From Actinomycetes bacterium (GTDB taxonomy: Bacteria; Actinomycetota; Acidimicrobiia; Acidimicrobiales; JAMCPL01): a stretch of DNA of 38,247 nucleotides. Made by a program: the position numbers and the translations under genes. The stretch lies in the NCBI GenBank assembly GCA_021846725.1, contig JAJZWK010000002.1:1-38247 (forward strand), given 5' to 3'. Of this stretch, positions 23,217-30,525 are shown piece after piece. Below the pieces are notes generated by a model. That model worked only from the letters and a program-made list of their open reading frames with translations, made no database searches and had not been told where the DNA came from. The stretch's first letter is position 1, and each line of letters starts with the position of its first letter.

Positions 23217-23525
23217 GTGGAAGCTATGAGAGTGGAGAATATGTTGCAGACGATTGATGACACAGAGGAACTCGCTTGGAAGCTACAAGCCAATTGTTCT
23301 GGAGTGGATCCAGACCTCTTTTTCCCAGAGCGCGGTGCCTCTACAAAAGAGGCAAAATCTGTATGTAGGGAATGTGCGGTGAGAAGAGAATGTTTAGAGT
23401 ATGCTATTCGCCACGGAGAGAAATTTGGTATTTGGGGCGGCATGTCTGAGCGTGAAAGGCGTAGGATACGTCGTACCAGGGCAATATCTTTGAGGCAAAG
23501 AGCATCTACTTCTGTAGCATCATAA
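23217..23525 (+). CDS. WhiB-family iron-sulfur transcription factor
   Basis: WhiB-like proteins bind a [4Fe-4S] cluster and sigma factor region 4 to control development, redox and stress genes; they occur only in Actinobacteria and their phages. The 102-residue protein has the four ligands Cys27, Cys50, Cys53 and Cys59 (C...CxxCxxxxxC), the D-x-FF motif DPDLFFP, the GIWGG turn and a basic C-terminal tail RRRIRRTR for DNA binding. The start is GTG at 23217, supported by GGGAGG at 23203-23208. It is divergent from sdhC and convergent with the formiminotransferase gene. Its last codons lie in a 36-bp sequence that is repeated downstream. I cannot say which WhiB subclass it belongs to. Confidence 0.93.
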   Translation: MEAMRVENMLQTIDDTEELAWKLQANCSGVDPDLFFPERGASTKEAKSVCRECAVRRECLEYAIRHGEKFGIWGGMSERERRRIRRTRAISLRQRASTSVAS

Positions 23526-23680
23526 TTAATTTTCTCGTGCAAATGGGACGATATGGAAGGTGGTCCCTCATAGGTGTAGGTGAGAGTCTGTAGCATCATA
23601 ATTAATTTTCTCGTGCAAATGGACCCACTTTAGTCGCACGTACATGGTATCTACCTCTGTAGCATCGTAATTCTCTTTTC
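23511..23680. repeat. Three-copy direct repeat at the whiB/ftcD 3' ends
   Basis: An identical 36-bp sequence starting TCTGTAGCATCATAATT lies at 23511-23546, containing the whiB stop codon, and at 23587-23622. A third, diverged copy (TCTGTAGCATCGTAATT, from 23656) contains the last coding bases of the convergent formiminotransferase gene. The period of the first two copies is 76. Confidence 0.85.
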
Positions 23681-24490
23681 TATTGTCCGTTCTGGGCAGA
23701 TGTCTAACTGCTCGTAACGGTTTGGTGGTATTGTCGCCAGGCATTCGGCAGGAAGTAAGCCGACAAGTTCAGCTTTGGAGATGACGACTCCCTTGGATAG
23801 TGCTAGTTTTTCCACTGTATCATAGAGGTTGTCAATTTTTATTGTTGTCGTGTCGACTATATTGAATGATACTTGGGTCATATCACCGACCGTCAAACCT
23901 AGTGTGCGTAATTGATCGTTTCGCAATGATTTGGCGATATATTTGGCGATTGCTAACTCTGTTGTGTCTAGCCAGATATTGTAAGCTATCAACGCCTCTC
24001 TAGCCCCAACGCAGCATGCACCCGCGGTAGGGTGAGGTAGTTTGAGCCCATTGTCGGGCATTATTTTGGTAAATGCATCCTTGCGTATTTCAGGTAGGCT
24101 ATGCCCGTTCCCGTATAGAAAACATGGGATATCCAGCGTTCCCAACCATTCGCATAACCTATCCCTTGTCTCTATTGCTTTTGAAAATGCTGCCTTATCC
24201 TTGGTGGGGTGTCCGTAGTTGTCCAATGGAACAAGAGGGATTACATCGACTGCCCCTAATCGTGGATGCACCCCTGAGTGCTTGGAAATATCAATGTTTT
24301 CCAATGATACAAGCACAACATCTTGAATAGTAGCCATGAGGGCAATATCGTTTCCAGCTAGCGTGAGAACTGATCGGTTATGGTAGGGATCAGAGTGAAT
24401 ATCCAAGAAGCAGGCAGCCGACAGGGATGACAACCTGTCGAGCAGTGCGCGATTTTTCCCTTCACTGATATTTATGGCAGATTCAAGCAT
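23651..24490 (-). CDS. Glutamate formimidoyltransferase (FTCD N-terminal family)
   Basis: Enzymes of this family transfer the formimino or formyl group from glutamate derivatives to tetrahydrofolate in histidine degradation, or act in folate salvage. The 279-residue protein has LESAINISEG at the N-terminus and the family active-site segment SKHSGVHPRLGAVDVIPLVP with His71 and His75. Further conserved parts are CFLYGNG, HPTAGACCVGARE and GDMTQVSFNI. It lacks the cyclodeaminase half found in the animal FTCD protein. No hut genes are nearby, so the physiological role is open. The ATG at 24490 is preceded by two tandem copies of a 14-bp repeat that may be regulatory. It lies between two whiB genes and is convergent with the first. 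Confidence 0.82.
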   Translation of the reverse strand: MLESAINISEGKNRALLDRLSSLSAACFLDIHSDPYHNRSVLTLAGNDIALMATIQDVVLVSLENIDISKHSGVHPRLGAVDVIPLVPLDNYGHPTKDKAAFSKAIETRDRLCEWLGTLDIPCFLYGNGHSLPEIRKDAFTKIMPDNGLKLPHPTAGACCVGAREALIAYNIWLDTTELAIAKYIAKSLRNDQLRTLGLTVGDMTQVSFNIVDTTTIKIDNLYDTVEKLALSKGVVISKAELVGLLPAECLATIPPNRYEQLDICPERTIEKRITMLQR

Positions 24491-24506
24491 GTGTACTAAC
24501 TGATTT

Positions 24507-24553
24507 TCTGAGTGGCTTTGTTGTAGTACGTTTGTCGTAGTACGTTCTGAGTA
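24507..24553. repeat. Tandem 14-bp repeat upstream of the formiminotransferase gene
   Basis: TGTTGTAGTACGTT (24520-24533) and TGTCGTAGTACGTT (24534-24547) are adjacent copies with one mismatch. TTCTGAGT flanks them at 24507-24514 and 24546-24553. They lie 17-63 nt upstream of the minus-strand ATG at 24490, in its promoter or leader. Confidence 0.7.
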
Positions 24554-24617
24554 AACAGTCTCTTAGCAATGTTGGTATTCAGAGCTTATACTGCTGTGCC
24601 TGTTCGTAAGTTTTTCA

Positions 24618-24642
24618 GAGAAAGAACAGCTATTTAGCTGTT
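24618..24642 (-). terminator. Candidate intrinsic terminator of the second whiB gene
   Basis: On the minus strand AACAGCTAAATAGCTGTT (24642-24625) is an almost perfect hairpin, followed by CTTTCTC. The TAA stop codon of whiB lies inside the stem-loop, so the terminator begins within the coding end. Confidence 0.55.
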
Positions 24643-24882
24643 TGTCTGAACACTGGCCAAGCGACGCCTGCGCAGAATACGCCTACGCTCTCTTTCAGAT
24701 GCGCCTCCCCATACACCGTGATCTATATGTCCAGCTAGAGCATACTCAAGACATTGCAGGCGCACATTGCATTCAGCACAGATTCGTTGAGCTACCTGTA
24801 CTCCCACTCCGTCATTGGGAAAGAAAATATCCGGGTCCATATCCTTGCACTTAGCATCCGCCATCCAATCTGTATTCATCAT
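24634..24882 (-). CDS. WhiB-family iron-sulfur transcription factor, second copy
   Basis: This is a compact WhiB-like protein of 82 residues, which is the size of WhiB1/WhiB2-type members. The cluster ligands are Cys12, Cys35, Cys38 and Cys44 (CxxCxxxxxC), preceded by DPDIFFP and followed by HGVWGGASERERRRILRRRR, the conserved turn and basic DNA-binding tail. The promoter is clear: GTGACA (-35), 17 bp and TATAAT (-10). Only 8 nt separate TATAAT from the ATG and no SD is present, so the messenger is probably leaderless. The stop codon lies in a terminator-like hairpin. It is 35-40% similar by eye to the other WhiB (23217-23525) in the core; the two flank one metabolic gene. Its upstream region contains a long ATAG microsatellite. 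Confidence 0.93.
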   Translation of the reverse strand: MMNTDWMADAKCKDMDPDIFFPNDGVGVQVAQRICAECNVRLQCLEYALAGHIDHGVWGGASERERRRILRRRRLASVQTNS

Positions 24883-24890
24883 TACTTTTT

Positions 24891-24919
24891 ATTATACCAT
24901 TTCCGTATCTATTTGTCAC
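24891..24919 (-). promoter_or_regulatory. Leaderless promoter of the second whiB gene
   Basis: On the minus strand GTGACA (24919-24914) and a perfect TATAAT (24896-24891) are spaced by 17 bp. Only 8 nt lie between the -10 and the start codon at 24882, so transcription should begin at or next to the A of ATG. Confidence 0.7.
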
Positions 24920-25027
24920 GTAATTAATTTTATACTTTCATGACCTGAACTAATAGTGTTGCTGACATCTTTCCCATGGCCGAAGACAGGGGTTGCAGTG
25001 TGTGGTCATGTAGCTATCAATCATGTC

Positions 25028-25071
<44 letters not shown>

Positions 25072-25090
25072 CAGCCTTCTCCAGATCTAG

Positions 25091-25163
25091 AGCGGACGAC
25101 GGGATTCGAACCCGCGACCCTCACCTTGGCAAGGTGATGCTCTACCAGCTGAGCCACGTCCGC
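25091..25163 (-). tRNA. tRNA-Gly, anticodon GCC
   Basis: On the minus strand the 73 nt fold into a full cloverleaf. The acceptor stem is GCGGACG/CGTCCGC with discriminator T, the D arm GCTC...GAGC, the anticodon stem TCACC/GGTGA encloses loop TTGCCAA (anticodon GCC), and the T arm has GGTTCGAATCC. No CCA is encoded. A TATAAT -10 lies at 25186-25181, about 17 nt upstream of the 5' end. Confidence 0.95.
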
Positions 25164-25225
25164 AACGCATCAATAGGTATATTATAGCTACATAGTACTA
25201 TACGCGCCATATCGTATGACATTTA

Positions 25226-26764
25226 TTACGCGTATTTTCGTGCTGTTGCTTTTTCCAATTCGGCAAACGATTCATGCATGTATTGTGTAAAATCATCTAA
25301 ATCGGGGATCAAGTATTTACAGGCGAGTATGCCAATTCCCAATCGGTCTACGTAGCTCATTACTGTTACGTTTAACCCAATGCCCTCTACCAGAGGTCCG
25401 AAGGGGTAGATTTCTACCATCCTATTGCCCGCGCACCACAGTGGTTTATTCGGTCCGCGTATGTTCGATATCACGACGTTGAATGGCATGTGCAGTTTAT
25501 TCAGCAGTTTCAGCTTTGTGATGGTAGTAGCAAGGGGGTGTGATATTCCAGGTATAGCAACTTGCGAGATAGCTTTTACAAGGTGATCGTAGATGGGAGA
25601 GGAGTTGCGTATCGCATGGCTGGATCCTGCAGAAATAGCAATAAGGCGGTCTAACGGGTCATCGATATGAGTTGCAAGTGATACAAGTGCTGCAGATACC
25701 ATATTGGCATTTTTATTCGCTCTCTCATTTCTGTGTACATTGTTGCCTTCGGCAATGTTTCTGGAATAGACGCCACTCTCACTATTGTCTGTAACCCTTC
25801 CGCTTCTGGTTTTATTCATATTGCCCTCATACAGTCCTCGCTGAGAGACGGGCACAAGTGACACCAGAGAACGATCTGGCCTCTCGCCTCGCGTATCTAG
25901 CAGTTTACGTAAGGCTCCAGATACCGTTGCCAAGACTACATGATTAATTGTTGTAGATGCACTGTGTGCCACTATCTTTATATCTGTGAGTGGGAGGCTC
26001 ATGAATGACAATTTCCTGTAAGGTGAGATCGCTCCATTTATGGAGGTACGTGGTGCCAAGTGGGGAGCGAGGGGTGCCATGATTCCACCCGATGCAGTAT
26101 CTCTCTTCTTTTCGTTGGTCATATTTGTCAGGAAGGAAATAGCACGTTTAGCACTGTCAATGGTAGTGCCTGATCGTGATGCCAGTCCGGTAGCGGAGTG
26201 AATGAGCAGCTCAGTCAGCGAAGGAACAGGGTCAGGTATCCACGGATAGTCGGGTGGGGGGACATTTCGTGGCGTTGGTCCGTCATCGAATACCGTAGAT
26301 AAAACGCCTGCACCAGTCTCCCCGTCTAGGATACAGTGGTGCATTTTGGCGATCATTGCAATAGACGGTTCAGATGATGCATGCAAGCCTTCCACCAGAT
26401 GTATTTCCCATAGTGGCTTGGACATATCGAGTTTGCGTTCCATGATTGATGCTGCCAATGTGGTCAGTTCATTATAACTACCCGGTGTAGGTAGGGCTGC
26501 ACGATGTATATGATTTTCTATATCAAAGTGAGGATCTTCTATCCATAGGGGAAAGTCAATTCCAAGGGGAGCCTTTATGACTCTTCTTCGTAGGGCATGT
26601 ACAGTATGTATTCTCTCGCTTATAATGTTACGTACTGATGAATCTATAGTCTCTACATGACTAGTCTCACTTGTATCGAATACAGCTAATACCCCAACAT
26701 GCATATGCATATTTTCCGTTTCCAGCGCAAGGAAAGCAGCATCCAATGGATCCATTTCTATCAT
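25226..26764 (-). CDS. Wax ester synthase/diacylglycerol O-acyltransferase (WS/DGAT)
   Basis: This membrane-associated acyltransferase makes storage triacylglycerol or wax esters from acyl-CoA. The 512-residue protein starts with the family motif PLDAAFLALE. It carries the active site HHxxxDG as HHCILDG (His142-His143, Asp147, Gly148) and the conserved C-terminal NVVISNIRGPNKPLW, then IYPFGPLVEGIGLNVTVMSY. Compared with the usual family sequence, about 35-40 residues are inserted after LVPVSQRG and before NMVSAALVSLATHIDDP; the insert is polar and rich in Asn, Arg and Ser. The ATG at 26764 starts 2 nt after the dut stop, so translation is probably coupled to dut. Such enzymes are abundant in actinobacteria that store lipid under nutrient stress. 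Confidence 0.92.
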   Translation of the reverse strand: MIEMDPLDAAFLALETENMHMHVGVLAVFDTSETSHVETIDSSVRNIISERIHTVHALRRRVIKAPLGIDFPLWIEDPHFDIENHIHRAALPTPGSYNELTTLAASIMERKLDMSKPLWEIHLVEGLHASSEPSIAMIAKMHHCILDGETGAGVLSTVFDDGPTPRNVPPPDYPWIPDPVPSLTELLIHSATGLASRSGTTIDSAKRAISFLTNMTNEKKRDTASGGIMAPLAPHLAPRTSINGAISPYRKLSFMSLPLTDIKIVAHSASTTINHVVLATVSGALRKLLDTRGERPDRSLVSLVPVSQRGLYEGNMNKTRSGRVTDNSESGVYSRNIAEGNNVHRNERANKNANMVSAALVSLATHIDDPLDRLIAISAGSSHAIRNSSPIYDHLVKAISQVAIPGISHPLATTITKLKLLNKLHMPFNVVISNIRGPNKPLWCAGNRMVEIYPFGPLVEGIGLNVTVMSYVDRLGIGILACKYLIPDLDDFTQYMHESFAELEKATARKYA

Positions 26765-26766
26765 GT

Positions 26767-27234
26767 CTATCGACCTGTATGTCCGAAGCCGCCAGCACCT
26801 CTTTTGGTATTCAATGGGACTTCTACTCCTTGATTGTAGCCATCTAAGTTCTCCAATGGTCTGAATACGACTTGTTCTACCTGCATTATGACGAGTTGAG
26901 CGATTCTATCTCCTCTGGTAACTGTATATTTGGCGTATGGATCGGTATTGATCAGTATAACTTTTATTTCTCCACGATATCCTGAGTCAATCAACCCAGG
27001 AGCATTCAGGCAAGTGATACCGTGGTCTTGCGCCAGTCCGCTACGAGGTAACACGAAGCCAGCATAACCTTCTGGTATACCAAGTACAAGGCCAGTTGGT
27101 ATAGTGGCTCTTCCTCCACCGGGGGGTATGGTTACATCCTCCCTGGAGTGCAGATCCATTCCAGCATCACCCGGCATTGCATAGGTGGGTATTGTAATCG
27201 TTGGATCAAGTACTGATATGACAACCTCTACCAT
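26767..27234 (-). CDS. dut: dUTP diphosphatase
   Basis: Dut hydrolyses dUTP to dUMP and pyrophosphate, keeping uracil out of DNA and supplying thymidylate synthesis. The 155-residue trimeric-type enzyme shows all five motifs: PGDAGMDLHS (1), PRSGLA (2), GLIDSGYRGEIKV (3, with the catalytic Asp), RGDRIAQLVI (4) and RGAGGFGHTGR (5, the P-loop-like C-terminal arm). The length matches actinobacterial enzymes. The ATG at 27234 is preceded by GAAAGAG-like purines (CTCTTTCTC on the plus strand). It leads a two-gene unit with WS/DGAT and is divergent from orn; a strong inverted repeat lies between them. Confidence 0.96.
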   Translation of the reverse strand: MVEVVISVLDPTITIPTYAMPGDAGMDLHSREDVTIPPGGGRATIPTGLVLGIPEGYAGFVLPRSGLAQDHGITCLNAPGLIDSGYRGEIKVILINTDPYAKYTVTRGDRIAQLVIMQVEQVVFRPLENLDGYNQGVEVPLNTKRGAGGFGHTGR

Positions 27235-27264
27235 GAGAAAGAGACTAGCACCACCTCGAGTACT

Positions 27265-27291
27265 CTACCACAATAATCAATATTGTGGTAG
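27265..27291. promoter_or_regulatory. 11-bp inverted repeat between dut and orn
   Basis: CTACCACAATA (27265-27275), spacer ATCAA and TATTGTGGTAG (27281-27291) form a perfect inverted repeat, 31 nt upstream of dut on one side and 88 nt upstream of orn on the other. There is no T-run on either side, and the genes are divergent, so an operator is more likely than a terminator. Confidence 0.6.
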
Positions 27292-27350
27292 CTAGGGTAG
27301 TTAGCGGTCTGCTCATGAATGGTTATATAGTTACAGGTTACAGTGGCGCG

Positions 27351-27378
27351 ACAATGATATAGCGGCTAACATCATTGT
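27351..27378 (+). promoter_or_regulatory. Inverted repeat and -10 box abutting the orn start codon
   Basis: ACAATGAT (27351-27358) and ATCATTGT (27371-27378) are perfect inverted 8-bp arms with a 12-nt spacer; the second arm ends immediately before the orn ATG. TAACAT (27367-27372) fits TANNNT and lies 6 nt before the ATG, so the transcript may be leaderless and the repeat would cover the promoter. Confidence 0.5.
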
Positions 27379-27972
27379 ATGCTTTTGTGGATGGATCTGG
27401 AGATGACTGGGCTTGATCCATCGCGTGATGTCATTGTGGAGATTGCTACACTTGCTACCGATGATGAGTTGAATATCTTGGCTGAAGGTCCCGATCTGGT
27501 CATCCATGCAGATGATGCCATACTCGCTGGCATGGAAGATGTCGTAAAAGATATGCATGAGCGTTCAGGATTATTGCCAATGATAAGGGCATCGCAAATA
27601 ACAGAAGAAGAGGCAGAGCACGCCACTCTCGAATTCATGAAAGAGTTTGCACGTGAACCTATGACGATTCCACTCTGTGGCAATTCCATAGGTACAGACA
27701 GACGTTTCCTGCTTTCCAGGATGCCTTCAATTGAAGAGTGGCTTCACTATCGTTCGATTGACGTATCTACCATCAAGGAACTGGCTAAACGTTGGTATCC
27801 AGAGATATTGGCTGGAGCTCCGAAGAAGCGTGGTCGCCATAGGGCAATGGACGATATAAGGGCATCAGTTGAAGAGTTGAGATATTATCGCAAGACACTA
27901 TTTATAGATAAGTCACATAATCAATTGAATAGGCAGGATACTGTTGTCGAGCCTCGGGGCGAGGGCTGCTAA
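27379..27972 (+). CDS. orn: Oligoribonuclease
   Basis: Orn is the 3'-5' exonuclease that clears RNA dinucleotides, including pGpG from c-di-GMP turnover. The 197-residue protein is a DEDDh nuclease. ExoI is LLWMDLEMTGLDP with Asp6 and Glu8, ExoII is CGNSIGTDRRFL, the middle holds YRSIDVSTIKELAKRWYP, and ExoIII is HRAMDDIRASVEELRYYR with the catalytic His and Asp. The last 20 residues form a short non-conserved tail. There is no SD sequence; the start is fixed by the conserved N-terminus and by a TANNNT box 6 nt upstream. It is divergent from dut and is followed after 14 nt by a HAD phosphatase gene, likely in the same operon. Confidence 0.96.
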   Translation: MLLWMDLEMTGLDPSRDVIVEIATLATDDELNILAEGPDLVIHADDAILAGMEDVVKDMHERSGLLPMIRASQITEEEAEHATLEFMKEFAREPMTIPLCGNSIGTDRRFLLSRMPSIEEWLHYRSIDVSTIKELAKRWYPEILAGAPKKRGRHRAMDDIRASVEELRYYRKTLFIDKSHNQLNRQDTVVEPRGEGC

Positions 27973-27986
27973 AAGTAGCAAAGACG

Positions 27987-28760
27987 ATGCAACGACAGTA
28001 TGAGCCGGGACAATCTAGAACATATTTTCCCAGAACGGCAAGATCTCCTCGAGATATTTTTAACGGTAGTGCCTCTCCGGTAGTAGCTGCCTTTGATTTT
28101 GACGGTACTCTGACCAGAGGGGATAGTGTCATCAAGTTCTTGATCCATATAAGGGGGAGGCTACGTGTAGCTTGGTCTTTGCTGATACTTCTACCGCTGT
28201 TCGTTCTATCCGGAATTGATGGCGACAGGTATGCTGACAGGTTCAAGCAGCGTCTTTTTTCCAAAACTATCGCTGGAATGACATTGGAAGAGCTCTTGGA
28301 GGCAGGGGAGAGGTTTGCAAAAGTTCATCTTGATCGCAATACCCGGAACAGCGTGGTGGAAAGATTGACGTGGCATAGAAATCAAGGTCATTTGGTCATA
28401 ATTGTATCTGCATCTCCGGAGTGTTATATAGGACCGGCAGCAAGGCTACTGGGTGCCACGGATGTCATTGCTACTAAGTTGTACGTGGACGAGCACGGAA
28501 GAGTCGACGGTAGTTTCCAGGGTGATAATTGCAGGGGTGTAGAGAAAGCTCGGAGACTGAGGGAGTGGATCAATACACATTGTGTTGACAATGGTAAGAT
28601 TACACTCTGGGCATACGGTAACAGCATCGGGGACAGAGATATGCTGTCCATGGCTGATACTGGTATAAATGTGGGTAGGTTGGGACGTATAGGTAGACTC
28701 AGGAAATTTTGCAGGATAACGTCTAGTGAAAATGACATCCAGCGAGTTCATAGTGTTTAA
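27987..28760 (+). CDS. HAD-superfamily phosphatase, subfamily IB (SerB-like)
   Basis: This is a phosphoserine-phosphatase-like hydrolase of 257 residues. The nucleophile motif I is FDFDGTLTRGD with Asp37 and Asp39. Motif II is VIIVSASPE and motif IV is GNSIGDRDML. A helical cap carries a hydrophobic stretch LRVAWSLLILLPLFVL (about 59-74), as seen in the actinobacterial HAD-IB family that includes phospholipid-linked and SerB-like phosphatases. The first 30 residues are basic and probably flexible. The true substrate is unclear: phosphoserine, a lysophospholipid-type phosphate or another phosphomonoester are all possible. The gene starts 14 nt after orn and is probably cotranscribed. The ATG at 27987 is used; a later start near residue 31 would also retain motif I. 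Confidence 0.85.
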   Translation: MQRQYEPGQSRTYFPRTARSPRDIFNGSASPVVAAFDFDGTLTRGDSVIKFLIHIRGRLRVAWSLLILLPLFVLSGIDGDRYADRFKQRLFSKTIAGMTLEELLEAGERFAKVHLDRNTRNSVVERLTWHRNQGHLVIIVSASPECYIGPAARLLGATDVIATKLYVDEHGRVDGSFQGDNCRGVEKARRLREWINTHCVDNGKITLWAYGNSIGDRDMLSMADTGINVGRLGRIGRLRKFCRITSSENDIQRVHSV

Positions 28761-28778
28761 ACCGGTAGTTGATAAGTA

Positions 28779-28859
28779 AGTGGCCAATCAGTAGGCACTG
28801 CTTGAAGATCAACTTAGTCGCCTATTGAGCCGAGGTCGAGTGGCCAATCAGTAGGCACT
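28779..28859. repeat. 21-bp direct repeat at the spoIID-like gene 3' end
   Basis: A 21-bp sequence beginning AGTGGCCAATC and ending AGTAGGCACT... in register (28779-28799 and 28839-28859) is repeated exactly, with a period of 60. The second copy contains the stop codon of the minus-strand SpoIID-like gene (28848-28850); the first lies downstream of that gene. Confidence 0.85.
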
Positions 28860-30500
28860 CGACACGATTCCTAATGTTGTAGAGGGACTTGTGTTAGTAG
28901 AGCTGGTCAAGCTAGGTGCATTTCCGTAGTTGAAGACCTGTCCGTTGGATACGATTATAAGATAACCGCCAGCTGTGGTAGTAGGTAGGATGGAGGTCGC
29001 CTTATTGGGGGATGCAATATTCCCTCTTGGTGAACCGTAGTACTTGGCATTTCCAAATGGGTATACAGCTCCATCAGCACCAACCAACCAATAGCCCCCT
29101 CCATCGGGGGTAGCAGCCACACCTACTACGGGAGATGGAGGCTTTACCCTTATCCCAGGGAGTGAACCGTAGTACTTGGCATTTCCAAATGGGTATACAG
29201 CTCCATCAGCACCAACCAACCAATAGCCGCTCACTCCTCCGCTTGCTTGCCCGTCAATCTCGAACCAATTGGACTGTACACCATAACCAGAAAATTGTGA
29301 TGAAAACGATGAACCTGTAGTGTTTACCGTTCCTGTACTACCTGTTATTGTCATATTCAATACTCTTCCTCCAAGGCTGCCATAGCCGTTGCGACTTGTA
29401 ACTGCTATGGATGTAAGCGTTCCTATGGAGGGATAAGCCTGTTCTATGGCAGTCACAGGTATCTGTGCCTGCCAGGTATGATGCTGGTTGCATGCTTGAG
29501 GTATGCATATCGAATCGCCTGCGTCCACTACTGGTTTGAAGATACTGGGGGCGGTATATCCCCCCGTAGATGACGAGTATTGTGTGTCTGCAATCTGGCC
29601 ATTGGGCATGTATACGACCTGAGCTGTCGTGTCTTGCACTGCTGCAATGACCAGTTGAGTCTGGTTGGCCAAGCCGTTGTAGACTTGGCAGTACAGGTCG
29701 CATATATCTGCATAGTTGCCGTTAATGCCTGTTTTAAGATTTGCCATGACATAAGATCTGGCGGCAACGGCCTGAGCTTCTAACTCCTGAAATCCCCTTG
29801 GCTCTCCTTGTGCGCCAGTGATGCCCAGAGTTCCCCAATAGGCCGGAGATTCATTTGGAACTACGCCCGCTACATATTCTTCAAGTGGCAGTGAATTCAC
29901 TGTTCTGGGGCTGCCGTTCGCGTTGTATGCTGCCGATACATTGCCTTGTACTGTCATATTCCCAGAGGCCATACAGATGGTGAGCGCATATGTCTCTGCA
30001 TTGCTGGCACCCAGAGTAGTTTGTTCTGATGGAGTTATCTCAGGATTGTATAGATCAGTCTTTACTGGGGTGGATGACCATGGTCCATTGCAACCTTGGC
30101 CGGTATACAGGTTCCACTTGTTCGAACTGCTTGGTGTCAGTTTGACGGATTGGTTAGCTTGAATAGTGACTCCTGCTGCATTGAAGGCCGAATTGGATGT
30201 CACTATAAGGTCGTTACCGTTATTTTGAGATATTACAACACTGATATTAGTTGCAGCTTGGTCGGCAGGGAGTTTCCCGAGTGTAGTGGTACCCGAATAA
30301 GTGGAGCCGTAGAAATGAGCGATGATTTGTTGATAGGTCAATCCGGAGATTGCATATCCAAACGCACCCCATTGACCCATTCCTATGCCAGGTCCCCAGC
30401 CATGTCCTGTAAGTGTGACGTTTGTGTAGGGATATGCGTCAGATGAAAGGGAGTCGAATGAGCCAGATATACCCGTGGTGCCTATGAGGACAAGCACCAT
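28848..30500 (-). CDS. SpoIID/LytB-domain secreted protein with C-terminal propeller-like repeats
   Basis: SpoIID/LytB proteins are peptidoglycan lytic transglycosylases or amidase enhancers. The 550-residue protein has GHGWGPGIGMGQWGAFGYA near the N-terminus. The SpoIID core has SLPLEEYVAGVVPNESPAYW, the ELEAQAVAARSYVMAN helix and DTQYSSSTGGYTAPSIF. At the C-terminus two copies of GYWLVGADGAVYPFGNAKYYG (about 424-447 and 468-491) and a diverged third (GGYLIIVSNGQVFNYGN) form repeats typical of Acidimicrobiia surface proteins; the first two are encoded by an identical 66-bp sequence. From ATG 30500 the hydrophobic segment lacks a charged leader. Reading upstream in frame gives TRLVYNRTIKYILF before it, a better signal peptide, but without a standard start codon. 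It follows the ABC transporter gene on the same strand. Confidence 0.85.
   Translation of the reverse strand: MVLVLIGTTGISGSFDSLSSDAYPYTNVTLTGHGWGPGIGMGQWGAFGYAISGLTYQQIIAHFYGSTYSGTTTLGKLPADQAATNISVVISQNNGNDLIVTSNSAFNAAGVTIQANQSVKLTPSSSNKWNLYTGQGCNGPWSSTPVKTDLYNPEITPSEQTTLGASNAETYALTICMASGNMTVQGNVSAAYNANGSPRTVNSLPLEEYVAGVVPNESPAYWGTLGITGAQGEPRGFQELEAQAVAARSYVMANLKTGINGNYADICDLYCQVYNGLANQTQLVIAAVQDTTAQVVYMPNGQIADTQYSSSTGGYTAPSIFKPVVDAGDSICIPQACNQHHTWQAQIPVTAIEQAYPSIGTLTSIAVTSRNGYGSLGGRVLNMTITGSTGTVNTTGSSFSSQFSGYGVQSNWFEIDGQASGGVSGYWLVGADGAVYPFGNAKYYGSLPGIRVKPPSPVVGVAATPDGGGYWLVGADGAVYPFGNAKYYGSPRGNIASPNKATSILPTTTAGGYLIIVSNGQVFNYGNAPSLTSSTNTSPSTTLGIVSSAY
29031..29228. repeat. 66-bp identical direct repeats encoding two propeller modules
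   Basis: 29031-29096 and 29163-29228 are identical over 66 bp inside the SpoIID-like gene, with a period of 132 bp (44 codons). Perfect nucleotide identity, including synonymous sites, points to recent duplication or gene conversion. Confidence 0.95.
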
Positions 30501-30525
30501 AAACAGAATATATTTGATGGTTCTG

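Noticed and set aside
29031..29228. CRISPR-like repeat pair
   Set aside because: Only two copies, both in frame inside a coding sequence and encoding propeller-type modules.
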